Virus record (IMG/VR): IMGVR_UViG_3300045971_000149
Span: 62,001 to 126,000 of that record
Reading direction: 5' to 3' (one strand)
DNA from: a virus
Length of the DNA: 64,000 bases
Part shown: in pieces, positions 6,337 through 13,856 of the stretch
How the letters are laid out: each line of letters starts with the position of its first letter
Position numbering within the stretch: the stretch's first letter is position 1
Made by a program: the position numbers and the translations under genes
Notes under the pieces: model-generated
The model's database searches: none
Seen by the model: only the letters and a program-made list of their open reading frames with translations
What the model was told of the DNA's origin: nothing

Positions 6337-6344
6337 CACAGGTT
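6308..6344 (-). terminator. Rho-independent terminator after the tRNA
   Basis: Minus strand: AACCTGTGTTA pairs over 11 bp with TAACACGGGTT, loop TTTCGAG, followed by TTCTTTT. Confidence 0.85.
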
Positions 6345-6349
6345 ATTAA

Positions 6350-6424
6350 TGGTGCACCAACTAAGAATTGAACTTAGACTCAACCGATTATGAGTCGGAC
6401 GCTTTACCATTAAGCTATTGGTGC
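6350..6424 (-). tRNA. tRNA with CAU anticodon (Met or lysidine-type Ile)
   Basis: The 75-nt gene folds as acceptor GCACCAA/TTGGTGC with discriminator A and encoded CCA, D stem GCTT/AAGC, anticodon loop CTCATAA, and T arm CTAAG-TTCAATT-CTTAG. The anticodon is CAT. The first pair of the anticodon stem is a T-T mismatch. CAU can be elongator Met or Ile2 (if lysidine-modified by the host); the sequence alone does not settle this. A terminator follows directly. Confidence 0.9.
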
Positions 6425-6492
6425 ACTTAACCTCTAATACATAGTATAGCACAATATAGCGATATTAGCACTATGATTATCACATTACATCC

Positions 6493-7497
6493 TTAAAACT
6501 TTGCCGAAGGATTACTTAATGCAGGACCAGTAGCAGCAGCCGGTTTTGGTGCTAACGCACTCATGAATGATGTTGGAATAGTTCCTTTAGCTTGAAACGG
6601 CACATGAGATACTACATTACTATCGATATTCTTCGGCTTGTTATTATATACAGGCGCTGCAGGAATAGTAGGAGCAGTAGGCTTCGCAGCAGCCGTTTGC
6701 ATTTGTGCAATACGTTCCATTAATGCTTTAGCTTCTGCCCCGGGATCAACACGCTTAGGTTCTGCAATAGGCACCTGCGACGGGATCATAGTCCACTCAT
6801 TACCTAATACTGGAGTTAAATCCCACGGTGAACGACGCACCCAATATAGTTCAGGTCCTTGTATACACATAAGATCAATTAGGTTAGCATATACACTATC
6901 AATACATGCTACAATCTCTGCCCCTTCAATAACAGATAACCAGTCGAATACATTGTCTGATAATGCTGTGATCTCAATAACCTTTACAGCGGGGTCAATC
7001 CAAGATGTGTCAATTTCAATACGAGCACTGCTCCCAACTGAATGTGTTAACGCATAACGTGCAGGAAGGTTTAATGATTCTTTAAAAGCTTTCTCACGAT
7101 CTAAATCCCTAGTTATACAAGATCTTAGTGTCCACTTCTTTAGAAAGGGAACTCCCGCAACTTGATACTTGTATTGATCAAACTTTAAAATATTAAACAA
7201 CTCTGGATCAGTCATTTGCGGCTGACTATTTAGATAGTGATACAAATACAATGCAGTATTAGGATCAACTCCTCTTTCTTTAAACACTTGCAGCGGGGTC
7301 TCTACAAAAAACTTACCTTGTGTATCCGTTTCCATAGAAACCCAAGTAATCCAGGGAGCAGCAGCAACTAGACTTGCATAGAACTCTGCACATACCGGCC
7401 AGATTATCTCGTCACCGTCGTCGCTGTAATGTTTAGCAATGGGAAGTGCAATAAGTATATCGCCTATTCCTCTGCTCTGTATAATACCTCTTTTCAT
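6493..7497 (-). CDS. GT9 (heptosyltransferase)-like protein with Pro/Ala tail
   Basis: 334 residues. The N-terminus (IIQSRGIGDILIALPIAKHY) resembles the GxGD...P loop that starts ADP-heptose/GT9 glycosyltransferases, and IVACIDSVYANLIDLM near residue 200 resembles the family's second-domain 'D(S/T)...HLA' region. The last about 80 residues form a disordered Pro/Ala/Lys tail not expected in bacterial GT9 enzymes. The ATG follows AAAGGATATAA. Could act in surface-glycan or virion sugar transfer; the substrate is unknown. Confidence 0.55.
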   Translation of the reverse strand: MKRGIIQSRGIGDILIALPIAKHYSDDGDEIIWPVCAEFYASLVAAAPWITWVSMETDTQGKFFVETPLQVFKERGVDPNTALYLYHYLNSQPQMTDPELFNILKFDQYKYQVAGVPFLKKWTLRSCITRDLDREKAFKESLNLPARYALTHSVGSSARIEIDTSWIDPAVKVIEITALSDNVFDWLSVIEGAEIVACIDSVYANLIDLMCIQGPELYWVRRSPWDLTPVLGNEWTMIPSQVPIAEPKRVDPGAEAKALMERIAQMQTAAAKPTAPTIPAAPVYNNKPKNIDSNVVSHVPFQAKGTIPTSFMSALAPKPAAATGPALSNPSAKF

Positions 7498-7534
7498 TTA
7501 TATCCTTTATGTTGTTCTTTGTTCTTTGTTCTAC

Positions 7535-7564
7535 TGTATAGTGTAGTGTATAGTGTAGTGTATA
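7535..7564. repeat. 12-bp tandem repeat, 2.5 copies
   Basis: TGTATAGTGTAG is repeated perfectly at 7535-7546 and 7547-7558, followed by a half copy. Confidence 0.85.
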
Positions 7565-7756
7565 TAGTAATGTGATACTGTGTTACATATATACACGTTT
7601 ACTGTAATTACCTTTCCTATGCAGCGGGGTCTTTTAATGTGAGTTAAAGTGAATCAATATAACTCAACATGAATCAATAAAAGTATAGTGGATTTACCGT
7701 GGGAAGTCAATAAGAATATTGTAGAAAGAACGGTGGAAGGTACTTCAAATTGTGGT

Positions 7757-7797
7757 TCAAAATGACTCAAAATAGGTCCAAAATGGATCAGAATAGA
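7757..7797. repeat. Four degenerate 10-11 bp direct repeats
   Basis: TCAAAATGAC, TCAAAATAGG, TCCAAAATGGA and TCAGAATAGA follow one another with a period of about one helical turn. Confidence 0.7.
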
Positions 7798-8039
7798 CAT
7801 CGTTTGGATAGTTTTCCGGCGTGTTTGGCACGTTTTTATACCGTAAATTATTTTGGAGGCCATTGGCAGTGAGAGGTATTACTTAGATACTTTCAAACAT
7901 ATAATCCACTATCTCCCAAATTCTTCAATCACCCCAGGGACCCCCATCATAATCCAATCCACCACAGTTTCTTTTCTTTATACAGTTCCTTTACTGCTAT
8001 CCACTGATCTTATATAGCAGCGGGGTCAAAGGAGAGTTT

Positions 8040-8047
8040 CTTAAATA
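8040..8047 (+). promoter_or_regulatory. T4-type late promoter core
   Basis: CTTAAATA ends 7 nt before the ATG at 8055. Confidence 0.5.
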
Positions 8048-8054
8048 CGCTTAT

Positions 8055-8285
8055 ATGTTCACCCACACTAACTATAACTCCGCTCGTATTACTCGTATTG
8101 CTGCTTACGCTAAACTCATTGAGAACTACACTATATACAGAGCAGGGGATACTATTGTTGATAGGAAAGGTAATACCTATACAGTTGCTCATACACATAT
8201 ATCCGGACATGCGTTATCCATTGTTGCTTTAGATAGAAACGATAATGAGCATACACTTGAGCACAAGAATATACGCAAAGTTTGA
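8055..8285 (+). CDS. Small hypothetical protein, SH3/KOW-like
   Basis: 76 residues, basic. The C-terminal part (AGDTIVDRKGNTYTVAHTHI, then SIVALDRNDNEHTLEHKNIRKV) looks like a small beta barrel of the kind used for RNA, DNA or protein binding. No Shine-Dalgarno at normal distance (an AAAGGAG lies about 20 nt upstream); a late-promoter core is 7 nt upstream. Confidence 0.65.
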   Translation: MFTHTNYNSARITRIAAYAKLIENYTIYRAGDTIVDRKGNTYTVAHTHISGHALSIVALDRNDNEHTLEHKNIRKV

Positions 8286-8547
8286 AGAGTTTACTACAGC
8301 GGGGTCTTTGTAGTAGTAGCAGCTAATATTACCAAAGTGTTTGCTCTGTATTACAAGATCGCTATATACTATGATTACTACTCGCTAGTTCGTTGTATCC
8401 GGGATATGTGATATAATAGTGCAGTTTGTGATATGTGGTTATTGTTACTGAGCAGTCTGATTAAAACGACGCTTATACAGTAAATAATCATGTGCTGCTT
8501 ACTGCCGCGCATATATGCGTATTATATTACTACGGAGGTATATATTA

Positions 8548-8967
8548 ATGCCAACTGAACTACTTGTATTGTTATCGTCGGTTTTTGGACTGCTAGTCTA
8601 TCTATGGATATTCTGGGGGTTCTATGTGTTAGTGATGGGTATATACCGTGCCTATTTGGATAAGAGATTGAATAAGCTAACATTGTGCTTATCGCTGCCG
8701 TTTGTCGCGGTGGGAGTTGCGTTGGATGTATTGGCTAATTTCTTTGTGGCCACGTTTGTCTTTTTGGAACTACCGAATGAATGGTTAGTTACATCTAGAT
8801 TGGTACGTTTGCAAAAAGGGAATGCGATCGGAAATTGGCGCAGGACATATGCCGATTGGATATGCTATAATTTGTTGGATGTGTTCGACCCAACGGGCTT
8901 CCATTGTTTGAAAGAAGATCCCGCGGAGGCTGAGAAGTTAGGGCTAAAGCCTGTAGCTAATATCTAA
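8548..8967 (+). CDS. Membrane protein, conserved phage type
   Basis: 139 residues from the ATG at 8548 with GGAGG 10 nt upstream; an earlier in-frame ATG at 8515 lacks a ribosome site. Two strong transmembrane helices (about 5-28 and 45-70) precede a soluble C-terminal domain (LVRLQKGNAIGNWRRTYADW). I recall this layout from phage membrane proteins of unknown role. A TATAAT-like -10 lies at 8412-8417. The 262-base gap before the gene otherwise holds only one CAGCGGGGTC copy. Confidence 0.75.
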   Translation: MPTELLVLLSSVFGLLVYLWIFWGFYVLVMGIYRAYLDKRLNKLTLCLSLPFVAVGVALDVLANFFVATFVFLELPNEWLVTSRLVRLQKGNAIGNWRRTYADWICYNLLDVFDPTGFHCLKEDPAEAEKLGLKPVANI

Positions 8968-8976
8968 ATTAGGTTA

Positions 8977-9237
8977 TTAACCAATTAGCGGGCCGTTACT
9001 ATCTTTGGTAATAGCATCTCTCGCAGGGGCCTCTGGTACATGAGTTTCGAACTTTGAAATCTTATGTAGATAGGCCTCTTTATTATGGACTACACGCCTT
9101 AGAGCCCGCTCGATATCGGCAATACGTTTGGCATCGGGAAAGGGCATACCCTGAGCTTCAGTTAGGTACATCCCAAGTTTCTTCTCTTCGAACTCGAGCA
9201 TTTTAATGTGGGCTTTGATTTTATTAATGTTGAACAT
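8977..9237 (-). CDS. Small helical protein
   Basis: 86 residues, mostly coiled-coil/helical (MFNINKIKAHIKMLEFEEKK), convergent with the 8548 gene. No Shine-Dalgarno precedes the ATG; instead CATAAATA ends 5 nt upstream. Confidence 0.65.
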   Translation of the reverse strand: MFNINKIKAHIKMLEFEEKKLGMYLTEAQGMPFPDAKRIADIERALRRVVHNKEAYLHKISKFETHVPEAPARDAITKDSNGPLIG

Positions 9238-9242
9238 ATGAC

Positions 9243-9250
9243 TATTTATG
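9243..9250 (-). promoter_or_regulatory. T4-type late promoter core
   Basis: CATAAATA on the minus strand, 5 nt before the ATG at 9237. Confidence 0.55.
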
Positions 9251-9265
9251 TTGGGCTATAATAGG

Positions 9266-9294
9266 TTGCAAAGATGTTGATAGTGTGTTACAAT
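9266..9294 (+). promoter_or_regulatory. Sigma70-like promoter
   Basis: TTGCAA (9266-9271), 17 bp, TACAAT (9289-9294), upstream of the 9317 gene. Confidence 0.6.
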
Positions 9295-9316
9295 AAGTGC
9301 ATAAGGAAACTAAACT

Positions 9317-9517
9317 ATGGAATTGAAACCCGGAAAAACATTCGTGCTCTCTAAGTCAACAAAGCGTCGCATGGCGTCTATTGTTAACCCCGTGGCACGT
9401 AATGAGTACAAGAATCAGATGATCCAAGCGGAGTTGGCCGCAGCGGTTATAGTTAAACGTGAGAAGCGTCCCGAAGGGCAAGCACGTGGTGCAGTGGCCC
9501 CTGACTCTGCTGACTGA
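9317..9517 (+). CDS. Small basic protein
   Basis: 66 residues (MELKPGKTFVLSKSTKRRMA), positively charged, preceded by AAGGAAACTAAACT and a sigma70-like promoter. The middle is helical and Ala-rich. No family recognised. The TGA stop overlaps a GATAAATA late-type motif (9516-9523). Confidence 0.7.
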   Translation: MELKPGKTFVLSKSTKRRMASIVNPVARNEYKNQMIQAELAAAVIVKREKRPEGQARGAVAPDSAD

Positions 9518-9543
9518 TAAATAGTAGAGTAGCGCAGGAAATA

Positions 9544-9566
9544 ATGGGCCATAATAGGCCCATTTT
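9544..9566 (+). terminator. Rho-independent terminator
   Basis: ATGGGCC / GGCCCAT 7-bp stem with ATAATA loop, followed by TTTTCGTC. Confidence 0.8.
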
Positions 9567-9573
9567 CGTCTAG

Positions 9574-9595
9574 GTTAGCATCTCCGGGTGCTAAC
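9574..9595 (+). other. Second hairpin
   Basis: GTTAGCA / TGCTAAC 7-bp stem with 8-nt loop directly after the terminator; role unclear (leader or RNA processing). Confidence 0.5.
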
Positions 9596-9681
9596 TAAAA
9601 CTACAATACACATAATACACATACAGGAATTACAAAAACACACCTAAAACACACACAGTAAATTTTATAAGGAGGACAGAT

Positions 9682-10404
9682 ATGTCTATGAAACGCATTG
9701 CATTACATGCGATAATAGTAGTATCGGCCCTGGCTTTCACAAGTGTTAGTCAAGCCGAGACCCCGGAAGTAGTAGCAGAGGGTCAATCAAGTTGGGTATC
9801 GAATGCAAGTTCGAGCCTATCAGGGTTAGTGGGAGTTTTCACTTCCGCAACACCCCTAAAAAAAGTAGACGCTAAAGAATTGCAGTGTCTATCGAAAAAT
9901 ATATATTTCGAAGCAGGTATCGAACCCATAGAGGGTAAGGTAGCAGTGGGTCTAGTCACCTTGAACCGTGTAAACGATGGGCGTTTCGGAGGGTCAGTGT
10001 GTGACGTAGTGGACCAAAAGACTGTAAAAGAGGTAACTAGCAGTAGGGTCGTGGAGACCCCCAGCCCTGTAGTAACGGGGGTATGGATTTTTACCCGGAC
10101 AGTCACCATTGTAAATAGAGAGGTAGTTAACGTAGTTAGCAGGGTATCGGTATGTCAGTTCAGCTGGCGATGCAATCCTGTTAAGACCCCCAAGAAAACT
10201 GATGCCCGCTGGGTAGAGAGTCAACGGGTGGCCCACGAGTTACTTGCCAAGGAAGATGCTTACCCTGAAGTTAGGGAAAAGTATAACGATGCATTATATT
10301 TTCATTCGGGCGCTCGTCCGATATGGGCGAAGATGAAAAGCATTGTTGGACGCATCGGCGGACACTATTTCTATAGTGAACGAGAGGAATACGCAAGAAA
10401 CTAA
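9682..10404 (+). CDS. Secreted SleB-type cell-wall hydrolase
   Basis: 240 residues. Residues 1-26 form a Sec signal peptide (basic start, hydrophobic core, SQA-E cleavage). The SleB/Hydrolase_2 pattern follows: CLSKNIYFEAGIEPIEGKVA (with the predicted catalytic Glu), VTLNRVNDGRFGGSVCDVV, VCQFSW, and YFHSG near the end. About 40 Val-rich residues (KEVTSSRVVETPS... to VSR) sit between CDVV and VCQFSW, which I regard as longer than usual. GGAGGACAGAT precedes the ATG. Likely peptidoglycan hydrolase for lysis. Confidence 0.85.
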   Translation: MSMKRIALHAIIVVSALAFTSVSQAETPEVVAEGQSSWVSNASSSLSGLVGVFTSATPLKKVDAKELQCLSKNIYFEAGIEPIEGKVAVGLVTLNRVNDGRFGGSVCDVVDQKTVKEVTSSRVVETPSPVVTGVWIFTRTVTIVNREVVNVVSRVSVCQFSWRCNPVKTPKKTDARWVESQRVAHELLAKEDAYPEVREKYNDALYFHSGARPIWAKMKSIVGRIGGHYFYSEREEYARN

Positions 10405-10411
10405 CTGCCAT

Positions 10412-10419
10412 ACTAAATA
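10412..10419 (+). promoter_or_regulatory. T4-type late promoter core
   Basis: ACTAAATA ends 5 nt before the ATG at 10425. Confidence 0.6.
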
Positions 10420-10424
10420 CTGAT

Positions 10425-10649
10425 ATGAGAGCCTACGAATTTATCCTATCAGAACAAAAAACAGATCCAGCCCTATGCCGTTCCGGACGTCGTTTGGGTA
10501 ACAGTGATCACGCTAGCTGTGTGAGCCAAGGGCTCCGAGCTCACACATCTAAAGGCAAAGGCCATACAGACGGCAAAGGCCATTACCTAAAGGGTAAGCG
10601 CGCCAAGTCCACAAAGTATGGCGGCGATGTTCCAGATTACGGCGAGTAA
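10425..10649 (+). CDS. Small basic protein with capsid-targeting-like N-terminus
   Basis: 74 residues. It starts MRAYEFILSEQ, which resembles the T4 capsid-targeting peptide of internal head proteins (MKTYQEFIAEA). The rest is Lys/Gly/His-rich (SKGKGHTDGKGHYLKGKRAK), suitable for DNA binding inside a head. No Shine-Dalgarno; a late promoter core abuts the start. Confidence 0.6.
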   Translation: MRAYEFILSEQKTDPALCRSGRRLGNSDHASCVSQGLRAHTSKGKGHTDGKGHYLKGKRAKSTKYGGDVPDYGE

Positions 10650-10661
10650 TTAATTACGTTG

Positions 10662-10669
10662 TTTAAATA
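10662..10669 (+). promoter_or_regulatory. T4-type late promoter core
   Basis: TTTAAATA ends 6 nt before the ATG at 10676. Confidence 0.5.
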
Positions 10670-10675
10670 TGCTGT

Positions 10676-12037
10676 ATGAGCATACGGCATCAACACATTA
10701 TCCCGATTATCAACCAAATTAGCCCGACGTTCTGTTTAGCTAAATGGCACCATACCACAATATATCTACAGACTGGGGAAACACATAGCTGTTATCACCC
10801 ACGTCCACATAGCATCCCCATTGCAGAGTTAACTAACAATCCCGGCGCATTACATAATACGTTACAAAAGAAAGCTGAAAGAGCTGAAATGGTCGCGGGT
10901 AATAAACCACAAGGGTGTAACTATTGCTGGAATATAGAAGCAATGGGCGACGAGTATATAAGTGATCGTAAAGAGCGAAATGCAAGCATTTATACTCCTG
11001 AGCGATTTGAAGCAATACAGCAATCACCGATGGCCGACGTCAACCCGCAATATATTGAAATAAGTTTCGGTAATGAGTGTAACTTCAAGTGTGGGTATTG
11101 CCATCCAAAACATTCTAGTTCGTATCAAAAAGAGATAAAAGACTTTGGTCCTTATACTATGGTAAAGAATCATCGTAATGATATCAATTGGTTTACTACA
11201 TACGAAGAAGAGACTAACCCATATGTAGCTGCATGGTGGGCATGGTGGCCCGAAGTATCAAAGACATTAACTATACTTCGCATTACAGGGGGTGAGCCTT
11301 TACTGCAAGCATCTACTTGGCGTTTATTCGAAGAGTTGTCTGCAAACCCAATGCCCGACTTAGAACTTAATCTTAATAGCAACTTAGGAGTAAAGCCTGT
11401 ATTGGTGCAGCGCCTTATTGAAAAGGTAAACGCACTGGTAGCTGGTGGCAGGATAAAGAGCTTCAAGCTGTTTACTAGTCTCGATACCTGGGGTAAGAGG
11501 GCAGAGTATATCCGTACTGGCCTTGACCTAGATGTATGGGAACAAAACTTTAATGCATATATGACTCAAACTAATCTACCCATTACGTTTATGGTAACGT
11601 TTAACGCACTCACTGTGACTAGCTTTACTTCGCTATTAGAGAAGTTCTTAGAGTGGAGAACTCGTTACAACGGAACTGATCAAACAAAATGGCAACGTAT
11701 TAGATTTGATACTCCTTACCTTAAAGAGCCGTTGCAGTATGATATGAACATCTTGCCAAAGGAAGAGTTTATGCCCTACATGTATGCTACATTAAAATAC
11801 ATTGCTGATAACGTAGATGCTACAGATAGAACTAAGTTTAGTCAAGAAGAACATGATAAGTTTCTGCGAGTAGTCAAGTATATGGAAACAACTCATTACT
11901 CTGCAGAAAAACTAACAGAAGGACGATCTGACTTTTATAATTGGTTTACTGAATATGATCGTAGGCGTGATACTAACTTTGCAGAAACTTTCCCTGAGAT
12001 GATAGATTTTTATACAGTGTCGGCAAGGGAAATGTAA
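10676..12037 (+). CDS. Radical SAM protein, twitch-domain type (1 of 8)
   Basis: 453 residues. The SAM [4Fe-4S] motif CNFKCGYC is at C135/C139/C142, and ITGGEPLL (SAM-binding GGE) follows about 65 residues later. The N-terminal Cys region (THSCYHPRP..., GCNYCWNIEAMGD) matches the layout I know from 'twitch domain-containing radical SAM' phage proteins. Such enzymes cleave SAM to start radical chemistry; the substrate is unknown. First gene of a three-gene plus unit, joined to the next by TAATG. Confidence 0.85.
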   Translation: MSIRHQHIIPIINQISPTFCLAKWHHTTIYLQTGETHSCYHPRPHSIPIAELTNNPGALHNTLQKKAERAEMVAGNKPQGCNYCWNIEAMGDEYISDRKERNASIYTPERFEAIQQSPMADVNPQYIEISFGNECNFKCGYCHPKHSSSYQKEIKDFGPYTMVKNHRNDINWFTTYEEETNPYVAAWWAWWPEVSKTLTILRITGGEPLLQASTWRLFEELSANPMPDLELNLNSNLGVKPVLVQRLIEKVNALVAGGRIKSFKLFTSLDTWGKRAEYIRTGLDLDVWEQNFNAYMTQTNLPITFMVTFNALTVTSFTSLLEKFLEWRTRYNGTDQTKWQRIRFDTPYLKEPLQYDMNILPKEEFMPYMYATLKYIADNVDATDRTKFSQEEHDKFLRVVKYMETTHYSAEKLTEGRSDFYNWFTEYDRRRDTNFAETFPEMIDFYTVSAREM

Positions 12038-13332
12038 TGCATTTTGTATTTGAAAAATTATCACCCGAAGCATCTGAAAATTTTATTAACTGTCCAGATG
12101 TAAACAACTCGGGCATTCGCCGATTTACTCCTAGCCCGGTAATAAATGCAGTGATTCACAATAGTACCCGTAACATATCATATTCGTCCCAAGTGCCCGA
12201 CGAAAAATATATAATTGCATCGGGAGTTGCACATAGCCCCGGAGGATGGTGTGGCCCCGATAGCGAAAATAACGGATTTGATAAAAGGGATCCTAATAAG
12301 CAATCAGTGTTTGCCCATCTAAGTGAACAATATCTTAAAGATTTGCAAACAGGTAAAGCATGGTTACTTCTTGATCAATCACACGAAGGACATCATGTGT
12401 TGTGGCTGTGGGATTGGTTTCATAATAACTGTAATACATATAACATTAATCCTAGCCAAATTATATATGTCACTGGAAACCTAAACAGCAGTTCTGATTA
12501 TGCTGATTGGTTAACTTCGAAAAATTTATCAACCGGGATGTTAGTTATACCAGCAACACATTTTGAATCATTTATGTGCTGGATGGCATCTATTGATAAA
12601 ATTGTTAATGATCTATCAGCTAAATCTCACATAGAGTACAAAACTAACAACTTAGAAAAGATTAAGGTTTATAATGCATTACAAAAAAGACCCCGGGTAC
12701 ATCGAATTTGGTTATTTAAATCTCTAGTTGAAAACAATTTATTAGATAGTGGTATCAATAGTATGAATTCGTTTTCTTACCTGCATAGTTATTTTGAAGG
12801 TCGACATATGAATGTCAATGAATATAATACTATAGCAAACTTACTACCTATGTTATCCCCTACTGATAATAACTTAGCAAAATTTTCTAATACCGTAAGT
12901 GGACACTATATTACAGATTTTAATGAACAACATATGTTAAATTCATGGGTAAGTGTAATTAGTGAAGCATCATTTGGTGATTCAGAAAGAACTTGCTTTA
13001 TTAGCGAAAAAACATTTAAGACTATCGCATGCTATCACCCTTTTATTATATTCGGAAACAAAGGATCGTTAGCGCATCTTCGTAAGTTAGGTTATAAAAC
13101 GTTTAGTCCGTTTATCGATGAAACTTATGATTCTTTACCTACATGGGAACGAATTTCGGCAATCATTGTAGAGATTAACAAAATAAAAAATATGACATCT
13201 TATGAAAAATTAGAGTGGTATAAAGGAATGACAGAAATAGTAACACACAATTATAATGTGTTAAAGAATAATTCAGCATCTTATGCTAACTTGCACTATA
13301 CACAACTAGCATCTCACTGTAATATTAGTTAA
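12037..13332 (+). CDS. Possible glycosyltransferase-like protein
   Basis: 431 residues, no firm family. The C-terminal motif FISEKTFKTIACYHPFIIFG, then NKGSLAHLRKLGYKTF, resembles the donor-binding end of GT-B-type enzymes (a conserved Glu-Lys, then a hydrophobic strand and Gly). The N-terminal part contains SHEGHHVLWLWDWFHNN. Overlaps its neighbours by single bases (TAATG on both sides), so all three genes are coupled. Confidence 0.5.
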   Translation: MHFVFEKLSPEASENFINCPDVNNSGIRRFTPSPVINAVIHNSTRNISYSSQVPDEKYIIASGVAHSPGGWCGPDSENNGFDKRDPNKQSVFAHLSEQYLKDLQTGKAWLLLDQSHEGHHVLWLWDWFHNNCNTYNINPSQIIYVTGNLNSSSDYADWLTSKNLSTGMLVIPATHFESFMCWMASIDKIVNDLSAKSHIEYKTNNLEKIKVYNALQKRPRVHRIWLFKSLVENNLLDSGINSMNSFSYLHSYFEGRHMNVNEYNTIANLLPMLSPTDNNLAKFSNTVSGHYITDFNEQHMLNSWVSVISEASFGDSERTCFISEKTFKTIACYHPFIIFGNKGSLAHLRKLGYKTFSPFIDETYDSLPTWERISAIIVEINKIKNMTSYEKLEWYKGMTEIVTHNYNVLKNNSASYANLHYTQLASHCNIS

Positions 13333-13856
13333 TGAAAATACTATGTACCGGGAATCCTGTTGCAGGTATTGCTAAGGAGTTACAAAGTCTATATCCAGAT
13401 ACTTGCTTTATATCCAGGACAAACGGGTATGATTTATCAACGATTGAAGGCATAGATAAGTTTAAAGAGTTGTTACCTAATTACGATGTGTTTATTAATC
13501 ATTCTCAATTACTACCTGGTACTCAACAACTATTACTACAACATGCCTATGCAATATGGAATTCAGGGCATGTTATTAATATCGGTAGTGTCTTAGAGTT
13601 TAAACAGTGGGAATGGATAGAACCCGATGCTGCTGAAGACAAACGGCAATTGCGAGAGCGAAGTTTAGCCTTGGGAAATGAGTTATTCAAAACTACTCAT
13701 CTTATAATTGGTGGAATACGAGATAATGATATTTGTCGAATGCATCCAGTACATGTTGCTAAAGCAATAATGTGGATACTAGAAAATGAAGTTCATATCC
13801 CGATGCTTTACATTGATAAACTATCTAACGAAGTATTATCTAAAAGGAAATATTAG
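13332..13856 (+). CDS. SDR-like NAD(P)-binding protein
   Basis: 174 residues. MKILCTGNPVAGIAKELQ is a Rossmann-type dinucleotide loop; YDVFINHSQ and VINIGSV correspond to the NxA(G) and catalytic-Ser strands of short-chain dehydrogenases. It is shorter than a typical SDR (about 250 residues) and lacks a clear YxxxK, so catalysis is uncertain. Its end overlaps the convergent oxygenase gene by 17 bases. Confidence 0.6.
   Translation: MKILCTGNPVAGIAKELQSLYPDTCFISRTNGYDLSTIEGIDKFKELLPNYDVFINHSQLLPGTQQLLLQHAYAIWNSGHVINIGSVLEFKQWEWIEPDAAEDKRQLRERSLALGNELFKTTHLIIGGIRDNDICRMHPVHVAKAIMWILENEVHIPMLYIDKLSNEVLSKRKY

Larger units (their letters stand above)
7498..8039. other. Non-coding region rich in short repeats
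   Basis: No convincing gene. It contains three TTCTTTG-type repeats (about 7514-7530), a 12-bp tandem repeat, two TGAATCAAT copies 20 bp apart (7650 and 7670), four helically spaced repeats (7757-7797) and two copies of CAGCGGGGTC. A 69-codon minus frame at 7654-7863 runs through the repeats and is not trusted. A replication origin or regulatory zone is possible. Confidence 0.5.
6987..8306. repeat. Dispersed 10-mer CAGCGGGGTC (five of six copies)
   Basis: Identical copies occur at 6987-6996, 7291-7300, 7622-7631, 8018-8027 and 8297-8306, with a sixth at 1090-1099. All have the same orientation. The first two lie inside the GT9-like gene; the others are intergenic. Confidence 0.7.

Noticed and set aside
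7654-7863. 69-residue minus-strand frame
   Set aside because: Built largely from the phased direct repeats, no ribosome site, composition unlike a protein; kept as part of the non-coding region.
9783-10109. Minus-strand frame opposite the SleB hydrolase
   Set aside because: Shadow of a well-supported gene; no start signals.
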